Positions 36,533-44,397 of a stretch of 64,000 nt of DNA are shown one piece after another. The notes beneath the pieces were generated by a model that saw nothing but the letters and a program-made list of their open reading frames with translations, was not told the origin of the DNA and did no database searches. The DNA is from Halalkalibacter krulwichiae (GTDB lineage Bacteria; Bacillota; Bacilli; Bacillales; Bacillaceae_D): assembly GCF_002109385.1 (NCBI RefSeq), contig NZ_CP020814.1, positions 498,001-562,000 on the forward strand. The letters run 5' to 3'. Position numbers and translations under genes: made by a program. How positions within the stretch are numbered: position 1 is the first letter of the stretch; each line of letters begins with the position of its first letter.

Positions 36533-37387
36533 ATGAGAAGTCTACGCTCAAGAAAATACCGAAAAAAATACAAAAAGCTAATCATTCTCGCACAAGTTCT
36601 AGCAATCTGGTACGCTTTTGTAATTTCAACGGCAATGGTAACATCGGATACATTTGCTTTTTTTAGCGCTTCCGATTCTACAACGATCGCAATTACTACG
36701 GGGAAGTGGTGGGATGGAAGTGAGTTAGAGTTTGTTGAAAGACCTAATACGAAGAACATCAAAGCGTGTGCTCCATATCAATTGGAAATTGAAGTGCGAA
36801 ACAAAGGATATCAAATGGGCAGTGAGACTGAATATGAAATTTACTACGTTGATAATGGAAGTCCAAAACAAAATGGTGAGAGGGTTTCAGAGGGAGTTAT
36901 CAAGCCTCTAGGGGAAAAAGAGTCGACCATTCTTACATATGAAGCTTTAGAAAATGGTTCATATATGTTCAAAGTGTTTCAAGTGAGAGGCTATGAAGAT
37001 GACTTTGAAAGAAGAGAAGAAATTTGGAGTACAAAATATATGGTTAAATGTTTGGAAGAGGATGATGAAGAAGAGGAAGAACTTGAAATGGATGAAGTAG
37101 TAGAAGATGAAAAAGAAGAAATAGACCAACCAGAAGTGAAGGAGCAACCTGAAGAGGAAAAGGCTACTGAAGTAGAAACTGGCAAAACTGACAACAAAGT
37201 CGATGAAAAGAAAGAAGAAGAACAGAGGAAAAGTCCAGTAGAAGAGGAACCAAAAGAGGAACTAATAGAGCAAAAGGAATCAGTTGTAGAGGATAAGGTT
37301 GCTGATGAAGATAAAGCAGAAGCAAAAGAAGTTATGAAACTGAAAAAAGTAGAAGAAGAATCTCCTGAGGAAGGTGACGAGTCATGA
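36533..37387 (+). CDS. TapA (YqxM)-like amyloid fibre assembly protein
   Basis: This 284-residue protein has a basic N-terminus, one hydrophobic segment and a SipW-type site (TSDTFAFFSASDS). A globular TapA-like domain follows with two cysteines (IKACAPYQLEIEVRNKGYQM and MVKCLEE). The last 110 residues are a very acidic Glu/Lys-rich tail of low complexity. TapA anchors and nucleates TasA fibres at the cell wall. The tail resembles those of YqxM proteins of other bacilli. It overlaps sipW by 4 bases (ATGA), so the two are translated together. Confidence 0.8.
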   Translation: MRSLRSRKYRKKYKKLIILAQVLAIWYAFVISTAMVTSDTFAFFSASDSTTIAITTGKWWDGSELEFVERPNTKNIKACAPYQLEIEVRNKGYQMGSETEYEIYYVDNGSPKQNGERVSEGVIKPLGEKESTILTYEALENGSYMFKVFQVRGYEDDFERREEIWSTKYMVKCLEEDDEEEEELEMDEVVEDEKEEIDQPEVKEQPEEEKATEVETGKTDNKVDEKKEEEQRKSPVEEEPKEELIEQKESVVEDKVADEDKAEAKEVMKLKKVEEESPEEGDES

Positions 37388-37965
37388 AAGTGGCAATGAA
37401 ATGGAGTAGTCGTTTAATTAGCTTTGTTTTATTTGTAGTCCTTGTTTTCATGGTATTTATCGTAATTTCAACGAAAGCATCTGGTGGTGAACCGGAACTC
37501 TTTGGTTATCAATTCAAAACAGTTCTTTCTGGTTCGATGGAGCCAGAATTTAAGACAGGTTCGATTATAGCGGTCAAACCAGGTGGTGACATGACAAGGT
37601 TTCAAGAAGGTGATGTCATTACGTTTATGGAATCAGCAGAAAAGCTAATTACTCACAGGGTTGTCGGTGTCAAGCAAAGTGGAGAGCATGTCATGTATGA
37701 AACAAAGGGTGATAACAACAACGCTCCAGATAGTTCCCTTGTCTTATCGGAAAATGTTATTGCGAAATATGAAGGTTTTACCATCCCGTATGTTGGATAT
37801 GTCGGGAATTTTGCACAGTCAAAAGAAGGAGCGGCACTTCTTTTGATCCTGCCAGGCCTATTATTGTTGATTTACTCTGGAATTACAATTTGGCAAGGTG
37901 TCTCGCAGCTAGAAAAAGGAAATAAAACACAACCAGCTGTTGAAGAAGTGAAGGAAACCATATAA
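37384..37965 (+). CDS. sipW: signal peptidase I, SipW (ER type)
   Basis: The 193-residue enzyme has the catalytic Ser in LSGSMEPEFKTGS and a His where other bacterial signal peptidases have Lys (KLITHRVVGVK); this Ser-His form marks the ER-type SipW. One TM segment is at each end. SipW removes the signal peptides of TasA and TapA, both encoded just upstream. Order in B. subtilis is tapA-sipW-tasA; here the fibre gene comes first. Confidence 0.9.
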   Translation: MKVAMKWSSRLISFVLFVVLVFMVFIVISTKASGGEPELFGYQFKTVLSGSMEPEFKTGSIIAVKPGGDMTRFQEGDVITFMESAEKLITHRVVGVKQSGEHVMYETKGDNNNAPDSSLVLSENVIAKYEGFTIPYVGYVGNFAQSKEGAALLLILPGLLLLIYSGITIWQGVSQLEKGNKTQPAVEEVKETI

Positions 37966-38009
37966 CAGTCTATCGGAGTAGTCGTAGAAAAGTTATTGAA
38001 GGTGAGGAT

Positions 38010-38687
38010 ATGGGTAAAAAGACAAACTATCTGTATAAAATTGTAACAGGGTTGACGGTGCTTCTTTTATGGAGTCTAAGCGTTCAGTATAGTGAGAAGA
38101 CGTTGGCCGAAACAAATCCAATTACGATCTCGACTGCTCCTGATAGCATCCTATTTCATATCGAAAATATGAAGCCAGGTGATTGGACAGAGAGGGCAGT
38201 AACGATTCAAAATAGAGGTGCGGGAAACTTTACTTATAATATGGAAATTGTATTTAAAAGTGGTTCAAAAAAGCTTTATAATGAATTTCAATTGGAAGTG
38301 CGTGATGAAAAGGAAACGATCTTTTATGGGAAGCTTGAGGATCTAGAAGGAATTCCAAAGAGGCAGTTGAATGCAGAGCATGAGGAAGATCTTTTGTTTA
38401 TCATTCGATTTCCATCAGAATTGGGAAATGATTTTCAAGGGTTAGCGTTTCATACGGAATTCAAATTCAATGCACATCAAGAAGAAGAGGTAGTCAATGG
38501 AGGAAATCAAATTCAACGACCTATTGATCGAGAGGGGCTTCGTGGAGGATTTAAAGAAGGTTATATACTTCCAGTAACAGCTACGAATTCATATAACTAT
38601 TTATTGATTGGGATCATAGTAATGCTAATGGGAATTTTTATCTATATATATCAAAATCAGAAAAAAAGAATCATTGAGTCAAAGTAA
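38010..38687 (+). CDS. camelysin-like surface protein with LPxTA sorting signal
   Basis: The 225-residue protein has an N-terminal signal segment, a beta-rich domain with SILFHIENMKPGDWTERAVT (the M-K-P-G-D motif shared with TasA-type proteins), and a C-terminus reading LPVTATNSYNY, a hydrophobic helix and a KKR tail. This is the layout of a sortase substrate with an LPxTA-type signal (class D sortases use LPNTA). It is co-transcribed with sipW. It may be a wall-anchored cap or base for the fibres. No sortase gene is in the window. Confidence 0.75.
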   Translation: MGKKTNYLYKIVTGLTVLLLWSLSVQYSEKTLAETNPITISTAPDSILFHIENMKPGDWTERAVTIQNRGAGNFTYNMEIVFKSGSKKLYNEFQLEVRDEKETIFYGKLEDLEGIPKRQLNAEHEEDLLFIIRFPSELGNDFQGLAFHTEFKFNAHQEEEVVNGGNQIQRPIDREGLRGGFKEGYILPVTATNSYNYLLIGIIVMLMGIFIYIYQNQKKRIIESK

Positions 38688-38690
38688 AAG

Positions 38691-38725
38691 AAGTTGGACC
38701 ATTCTTTATGGTCTGACTTTTTTTA
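38691..38725 (+). terminator. terminator after the biofilm gene set
   Basis: AAGTTGGACCA (38691-38701) pairs with TGGTCTGACTT (38709-38719) with one mismatch, followed by a T run. Confidence 0.8.
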
Positions 38726-38902
38726 TTTTGTATTTCCAATTTAGTGATAGTGTTAATGGTAATAACTAAAATTATTGTATAAAAATAGTAATTATTATTT
38801 CAAAAGGTAGTAGAATTATATATAATGAAACGGGTTTCCGTAAAAGGAACAGCCGTACCATTGATAATAAAAAAGTAGAGAGTAGGAGTTAGGGGGGAGC
38901 AA

Positions 38903-39991
38903 ATGGTTTTACAATCAATCTTAGCGAATATAGCCATTATCCTGATGATGCACCTATGTCTCGTTCTTCTCATGAATAATAAAGAGAAGTTTTCTAAATG
39001 GACTTATGCACTTGGAGGAATTTTCCTAGTTTCTTTTGCTGTCATTGCTATGTTTTATTTACCGATTAAATATGGTCACTATCAGTTTGATATGAGGATG
39101 ATCCCACTCGTCTTTTATGGTTACAGAAAAGGATGGAAGTATGTCATTCCTGTAGTTGTAATTGTTAGTTTATGGCGATTAGGAATTGGCGGAGAAGGGG
39201 CTCTTCCCGGTGTTATATTCGGCATGGTCATTCCAGTAGGATTTGCTTTACTTGTTCGGAACAAGAAGAAACCCGTTATTGGTTTGTCCACATTGGTCTT
39301 TTTGGTTACAGCTTGCTGGCTTATTTCGGACTTGCCTATCATTATGATTTTGCCAGACGGGTGGAACGTTTTTAGCGAGATAGCTATTTATAGGTTTCTA
39401 TCATTTAACTTAGTTGCTTTGCTATTGTATTTCTTTATTTATAGTTCAGAAAAAGAAATTGCCTTAAAAAAGCAGTTACAGTTTCTTGCAGAACGTGACC
39501 CATTAACGGGCTTGTATAATATTCGACACTTTTTATCAAAGGTTAAGGCGCTGTGCGGTACCGAGGAAAAGAAGTATATTTTAATGATTGATCTAGATCA
39601 TTTTAAAAAAATAAATGATACGTACGGTCATTTAACAGGTGATGACATTTTAAAAAACGTGGCAGAGCTTCTTGATAGAACGGCTACGAGTGATGCTGAT
39701 GTTGATGCGATAGCAGGACGTTATGGAGGAGAGGAGTTTATTATATTTATAAAGGAAAAAGCTCCTATAAACATCATTGAAAAAGTTGAAGCTATTAGAA
39801 GAGAGATAGAAACTGCTACTTTTTATACGCATGATAAAACTGAGTTAAGTGTGACTGTTTCGATCGGCGTGTGTCGAGTAAAGGATGCTTCTACGATTCG
39901 AGAAACGATTGAGAGGGCTGATTGCTCTTTGTATGAATCAAAGAAAAATGGAAGGAATAAGATCCATTTTGCAGATAAAGATGTTGGTTAA
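38903..39991 (+). CDS. membrane-bound diguanylate cyclase (5TM-LytS + GGDEF)
   Basis: The first 190 residues hold about six hydrophobic segments in the pattern of the 5TM-5TMR LytS-type sensor. A full GGDEF domain follows: ERDPLTGLYNIRHF, MIDLDHFKKINDTYGHLTGD and RYGGEEFIIF. The GGEEF form is catalytically competent. No clear RxxD inhibitory site lies in front of it. It would make c-di-GMP at the membrane; close to a biofilm gene set this is sensible. It stands alone with terminators on both sides. The signal sensed is unknown. Confidence 0.87.
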   Translation: MVLQSILANIAIILMMHLCLVLLMNNKEKFSKWTYALGGIFLVSFAVIAMFYLPIKYGHYQFDMRMIPLVFYGYRKGWKYVIPVVVIVSLWRLGIGGEGALPGVIFGMVIPVGFALLVRNKKKPVIGLSTLVFLVTACWLISDLPIIMILPDGWNVFSEIAIYRFLSFNLVALLLYFFIYSSEKEIALKKQLQFLAERDPLTGLYNIRHFLSKVKALCGTEEKKYILMIDLDHFKKINDTYGHLTGDDILKNVAELLDRTATSDADVDAIAGRYGGEEFIIFIKEKAPINIIEKVEAIRREIETATFYTHDKTELSVTVSIGVCRVKDASTIRETIERADCSLYESKKNGRNKIHFADKDVG

Positions 39992-39994
39992 TGA

Positions 39995-40033
39995 AAAGAA
40001 TGAATCTCAGCGGTAGCGGAGCTCATTCTTTTT
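39995..40033 (+). terminator. terminator after the diguanylate cyclase gene
   Basis: AAGAATGA...CTC and GAG...TCATTCTT form an interrupted stem around 39995-40030, followed by seven T. Confidence 0.7.
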
Positions 40034-40062
40034 TTAATTTGGAAAGAGGTGGAATAGTTAGA

Positions 40063-40145
40063 ATTGACAACGTTTTCGTTAGCTTTTGTCAATAATTCTT
40101 CATTCTTCTGTAACGAAATTGTACAATATGTGATGTATTTCACAT
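40063..40145 (+). promoter_or_regulatory. cyd control region with Fnr/Rex-like and other inverted repeats
   Basis: TGTGATGTATTTCACA (40129-40144) is an exact TGTGA-N6-TCACA palindrome, the Bacillus Fnr box, and also fits the Rex consensus TTGTGAANNNNTTCACAA at most positions. Upstream, ATTGACAA (40063-40070) and TTGTCAAT (40086-40093) form another inverted repeat, which overlaps a cre-like TGACAACGTTTTCG. Oxygen/redox control of the bd oxidase is therefore likely. Confidence 0.6.
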
Positions 40146-40201
40146 ACATTTTGCATATACAATAGCATTATCTCCAGTAGGAGTTCGAGAGGAGGATGAA
40201 A

Positions 40202-41542
40202 ATGGAGTCTGTTGAATTAAGCAGGTACTTAACGATGCTGACACTTTCAGTTCACGTTATTTTTGCAACAGTAGGTGTTGGGGTTCCAATCTTAATTGCA
40301 ATTGCTCATTGGCTAGGATTACGAAATAATGATGAGCATTATATATTATTAGCGAAACGTTGGGCACGTGGTTATGTAATTAGTGTTGCAGTCGGTGTTG
40401 TGACAGGAACAGCGATCGCGTTACAATTAGCGCTCTTATGGCCAAGGTTTATGGAATTTGCTGGCCAACTTGTGGCACTACCTTTATTTATGGAGACGTT
40501 CGCGTTTTTCTTTGAAGCTATTTTTCTAGGAATTTATTTATATACGTGGGATCGTTTTAAAAATCCAAAGCATCATTTTTATTTATTGATCCCAATTGTA
40601 TTAGGTTCGGCGATGTCGGCGTTATTTATTACATCGGTGAATGCGTTTATGAATACGCCACAAGGATTCACATTAGTCGACGGACAACTGACAAACATTC
40701 AGCCGCTTGTAGCAATGTTTACTCCGGCGATGCCGACGAAAGTAGCTCATGTCCTAACATCTGCCTATATGACTTCAGCATTTATTCTAGCTTCGATTGC
40801 AGCTTTTCACCTCTGGAAAGGCAATCGTCATGAATACCATCGTAAGGCTCTTGCACTTACGATGAAAGTTGGGTTGATCTTTGCGATTGCTACAGCTTTA
40901 GTCGGTGATTTATCTGGTAAATTTCTTGCAGAATATCAGCCTGAAAAGCTAGCAGCAGCAGAGTGGCATTTTGAAACAGAGGGAGAAGCACCTCTTGTTC
41001 TATATGGAGTATTAACGGAAACAAATGAAGTGAAATATGCGATTAAAATACCTTATGCATTAAGCTTTTTAGTGCATAGTAATCCAACAGGGGTCGTCAC
41101 AGGGTTAAATGATATTCCAGAGGAGTATCATCCGCCTTTAGAGATCCATTACTTTTTCGATATTATGGTCACGATTGGAGTTTTTCTTCCAACTTTAGCG
41201 TTAGTGTACTGGTTAGGTCTTCATCGTAATTGGGCGCTCATTAAAAGGCGGTTCTTCCGTTTGTTACTTGTTGCTTCGGGGCCGTTAGCGATGATCGCGA
41301 TTGAAGCTGGTTGGTGGTTTACAGAGGTTGGTCGTCAACCGTGGATTATGCGTGACTTTATGAAAACAGCAGAAGCAGCAACGGAATCTTCACATGTAGG
41401 GATTATGTTTATTGCTTTTGCAGTGCTTTATCTCATCTTAATGATTGGTACAGCGGTTGTACTAATAAGAATGTTTAAAAACAATCCAGTTGAAAAGGAG
41501 CTGGAGAAAGAAGCAATAGAGCAAAGGAGTGAAGCGAAATGA
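40202..41542 (+). CDS. cydA: cytochrome bd-type quinol oxidase subunit I
   Basis: The 446-residue subunit has nine or so membrane helices, an early heme-ligand helix (LTLSVHVIFATVGVGVPILI), the ETFAFFFEAIFLGIYLYTWD helix with conserved Glu residues, and EAGWWFTEVGRQPW near the C-terminus. The Q-loop is short, as in the CIO/YthA branch of bd oxidases. GGAGG (40191-40195) selects ATG 40202 over the abutting ATG 40196. It oxidises menaquinol and reduces oxygen at the membrane. It overlaps cydB by 4 bases. Confidence 0.9.
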   Translation: MESVELSRYLTMLTLSVHVIFATVGVGVPILIAIAHWLGLRNNDEHYILLAKRWARGYVISVAVGVVTGTAIALQLALLWPRFMEFAGQLVALPLFMETFAFFFEAIFLGIYLYTWDRFKNPKHHFYLLIPIVLGSAMSALFITSVNAFMNTPQGFTLVDGQLTNIQPLVAMFTPAMPTKVAHVLTSAYMTSAFILASIAAFHLWKGNRHEYHRKALALTMKVGLIFAIATALVGDLSGKFLAEYQPEKLAAAEWHFETEGEAPLVLYGVLTETNEVKYAIKIPYALSFLVHSNPTGVVTGLNDIPEEYHPPLEIHYFFDIMVTIGVFLPTLALVYWLGLHRNWALIKRRFFRLLLVASGPLAMIAIEAGWWFTEVGRQPWIMRDFMKTAEAATESSHVGIMFIAFAVLYLILMIGTAVVLIRMFKNNPVEKELEKEAIEQRSEAK

Positions 41543-42549
41543 CAATTGAAATAATAGGGATTTCCGTGTTGTGGCTGTTTCTGTTTGGCTATGTCATTGT
41601 CGCTTCCATCGACTTTGGTGCCGGGTTCTTTAACGCATCAACGATTGTCACAAAAAAGAATCATATTGTAAATACGGTGATTCAACGTTACCTTTCACCA
41701 GTCTGGGAAATTACTAATGTCTTTCTCGTATTCTTTTTTGTTGGGATGATTGGATTTTTCCCGAAGACCGCCTATTATTTTGGAACCGTATTGTTAATCC
41801 CAATTAGCATTTCGATCATTTTATTAGCATTACGTGGGAGCTATTATGCGTTTGGAACATACGGAACAAAAGGACACAAAGGCTATACGATTATGTATGG
41901 GGTAACGGGTGTTTTGATCCCTGCCTCTTTATCGACAGCGTTGATTGTTTCGCAAGGCGGATTTATCCGAGAAACAGCTACAGGAGGAATTGAATTAGAT
42001 TATGCAGCGTTGTTTACTAGTCCATTTGCTTGGTCGATTGTTCTACTAAGTCTTGTAAGTGTCCTCTTTATTTCAGCTAGTTTCTTAGCTTACTACTCTT
42101 CGGTTGCGAAAGATCAAGGAGCCCTTACATTATTTAGACGTTATACATGGATTTGGAGCTTTCCAACGATCATTACTGCACTTGGAATTATGATTGAGCT
42201 AAGATGGCATAACCCTGATCATTATCAAGGAATGCTTTCGCTTTGGTGGCTATTTGTCTTATCGTTCGTTTGTTTTGTTTGGAGTTTGTGGCTGTTGAAG
42301 AAAAGAAGCTATGGCTGGTCGTTTATTTTTGTCGTACTACAGTTCGCTCTAGCCTTTTATGCGTACGGAGTTTCACGTTATCCGTATTTGCTGTATCCGA
42401 ATTTGACAATCTATGACTCTTTTACAAATGAAACGATGGCCTATGCCTTAATAACAGCGTTTATCTTTGGTTTTATGTTATTAATTCCGTCCCTGTATTT
42501 AGTGTTTAAACTATTTATTATGAATAAACCTTACATTCAAAAAGGATAA
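41539..42549 (+). CDS. cydB: cytochrome bd-type quinol oxidase subunit II
   Basis: The 336-residue partner has about eight to nine helices, with the typical opening LWLFLFGYVIVASIDFGAGF and the conserved SPVWEITNVFLVFFFVG. It shares the ATGA overlap with cydA. It supports the subunit carrying the hemes and completes the oxidase with the small CydS encoded 19 bases downstream. Confidence 0.9.
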   Translation: MTIEIIGISVLWLFLFGYVIVASIDFGAGFFNASTIVTKKNHIVNTVIQRYLSPVWEITNVFLVFFFVGMIGFFPKTAYYFGTVLLIPISISIILLALRGSYYAFGTYGTKGHKGYTIMYGVTGVLIPASLSTALIVSQGGFIRETATGGIELDYAALFTSPFAWSIVLLSLVSVLFISASFLAYYSSVAKDQGALTLFRRYTWIWSFPTIITALGIMIELRWHNPDHYQGMLSLWWLFVLSFVCFVWSLWLLKKRSYGWSFIFVVLQFALAFYAYGVSRYPYLLYPNLTIYDSFTNETMAYALITAFIFGFMLLIPSLYLVFKLFIMNKPYIQKG

Positions 42550-42568
42550 ATCTAAGGAGGAATTTCTC

Positions 42569-42670
42569 ATGCATGATTTTCTACTATTCTACGCACCACT
42601 TTTAATTGTTGTATTGGCTATGGCAGCTTCTTTATTCACTGTGGCGAAAAGCACAAAGTTTGAGGATTAG
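42569..42670 (+). CDS. cydS: small bd oxidase subunit CydS, 33 residues
   Basis: An AAGGAGG site 10 bases upstream leads into a 33-codon frame: MHDFLLFYAPLLIVVLAMAA, then SLFTVAKSTKFED. It is a single-helix membrane peptide with the F-L-x-x-Y-A-P opening of Geobacillus CydS, which sits beside heme b558 in the known structure. The position directly after cydB and the same length support the call. It ends 2 bases before cydD. Confidence 0.85.
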   Translation: MHDFLLFYAPLLIVVLAMAASLFTVAKSTKFED

Positions 42671-42672
42671 AA

Positions 42673-44397
42673 ATGAAATCACTTCAGAAGTTAGCAAAGG
42701 CCGATAAGAGACGTTATTATGCTTTATATTTGATAGCTCTAGCGCTCGGTAGTGTCATCATTTTGCAAGCCTATATGATCGTTTCCATCGTTGATGATAT
42801 TTTCCTGCAGAACGAATCGTTCCAGCATGTCATGCCAATGCTGCTTCTGTTACTAGGTGTATTAATCTTACGAGTTCTTCTTTCTTATGGAAATGGCAAA
42901 ATAGGTGTACAAATGGCTGCTAATATAAAAGCTGACTACCGCCGTTCGTTAGTAAAAAGTTTCTCACGTGAATCGTTAATGTCGTCGTATCAAGGACAAT
43001 CAGGGAAAAAGATTAGTGTTTTACTTGAAGCGGTGGATGAGCTAGATTCTTTTTTTAGCAAATACATTCCGCAACGAATTGTAACAACGGTCGTCCCGCT
43101 TTTGATCTTAATTGTTGTGTTTAGCCAACATGTATACTCGGGCTTAATCCTTCTTGTAACAGCGCCTTTTATTCCATTATTTATGGCGATTATTGGAATG
43201 CAAACCCAGAAGAAGTCTGAGGAGCAGCTTGAAAGCTTAGCTGCGTTTTCAGGAAGGTTTCTTGATACGCTTCAAGGGCTTGTCACTTTAAAGTTGTTCG
43301 GGCGCTCGAAACATTACAAGAAAGTTATTGAGAAAAGCAGTCTAGGTTTTCGTGATTCCACAATGAAAATTTTGAAAATCGCGTTTACGTCTTCGTTGAT
43401 GCTTGAATTTATTTCGATGCTAAGCATTGGTCTTGTAGCGCTTGAACTCGGTTTACGCCTTGTTGTCTTTCAAAACATTAGCTTCTTCACTGCCTTTTTT
43501 ATCTTATTGTTAGTTCCGGAATTCTACACATCGCTGAAAGAATTAGGAAGTGCATTTCATGCAGGGAAGAGCAGTACGGGAGCTGCTGAAAAAGTGGAAC
43601 AGCAGCTAGAGAATAAAGAAAAGAAATTAGAGTGGGGGAGTGTTCCGCTCACTAGCACCTCAATCTCGATTGAAATGGAAAATGTGCACTACCAGTATCC
43701 ATCGAAGCGATTTTCATTAGAAAATGTGAACCTCGTTGTTCCATCTCGTGCCCAAATTGCAATTGTTGGAAGAAGTGGTTCGGGAAAAACAACGCTATTG
43801 CATATTCTTGCTGGGCTTTTGAATCCGAAAAGCGGAGAGGTACGTATTAACGGGAAAGTACTGACCCAGTACGTAGAACGAGACTGGTTTAAAAAAATAA
43901 GCTATATCACACAACACCCTTTTTTATTTTCAGGAACGATTTCAGAGAATATTAGTCTGGGGGTTGATGCTAGCCTAAGTGAAATAAAGGAAGCAGCAAC
44001 GCTAGCAGGGGTAAATGAGTTGATTGAGTCATTAAATGATGGTTATGAAACCATTATTGGAGAAGGCGGGAGAGGACTATCTGGTGGTGAAAAACAACGA
44101 ATAGCGTTAGCAAGAGCTTTCTTAAAAAAGCCATCTGTGGTCTTATTTGATGAACCGACAACTGGTCTTGATTTAGTGACGGAGAAGTTACTTCACCAAT
44201 CGATGCAGCAGTTATCGCAGCATTCAACCGTCATTACTGTAGCCCATCGGTTACAGACGATCAAACAATCGAATCAAATATTGTTTTTAGATCAGGGAAA
44301 ACAAGTTGCTCAAGGTACACATGAACAGTTACTTGCTTCTGTCCCGTCATATAGGGAGTTATTTGCAATGAGTGAAGAAGGTGACCGAGATGAATGA
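42673..44397 (+). CDS. cydD: ABC exporter CydD, required for bd oxidase assembly
   Basis: The 574-residue half-transporter has six TM helices followed by an ATPase domain with Walker A GRSGSGKTTLL, signature LSGGEKQRIALARAF and Walker B SVVLFDEPTTGL. CydDC exports or moves thiols/heme needed for bd oxidase. It follows cydS by 2 bases and overlaps cydC, placing oxidase and assembly factor in one operon. Confidence 0.88.
   Translation: MKSLQKLAKADKRRYYALYLIALALGSVIILQAYMIVSIVDDIFLQNESFQHVMPMLLLLLGVLILRVLLSYGNGKIGVQMAANIKADYRRSLVKSFSRESLMSSYQGQSGKKISVLLEAVDELDSFFSKYIPQRIVTTVVPLLILIVVFSQHVYSGLILLVTAPFIPLFMAIIGMQTQKKSEEQLESLAAFSGRFLDTLQGLVTLKLFGRSKHYKKVIEKSSLGFRDSTMKILKIAFTSSLMLEFISMLSIGLVALELGLRLVVFQNISFFTAFFILLLVPEFYTSLKELGSAFHAGKSSTGAAEKVEQQLENKEKKLEWGSVPLTSTSISIEMENVHYQYPSKRFSLENVNLVVPSRAQIAIVGRSGSGKTTLLHILAGLLNPKSGEVRINGKVLTQYVERDWFKKISYITQHPFLFSGTISENISLGVDASLSEIKEAATLAGVNELIESLNDGYETIIGEGGRGLSGGEKQRIALARAFLKKPSVVLFDEPTTGLDLVTEKLLHQSMQQLSQHSTVITVAHRLQTIKQSNQILFLDQGKQVAQGTHEQLLASVPSYRELFAMSEEGDRDE

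Noticed and set aside
36991..37197. Ser-rich minus-strand frame opposite the TapA-like tail
   Set aside because: It is the mirror of Glu-rich GAA/GAG codons; no start context and no signal of its own.
38760..38902. c-di-GMP riboswitch before the diguanylate cyclase
   Set aside because: Short hairpins are present but the conserved GEMM core was not found.
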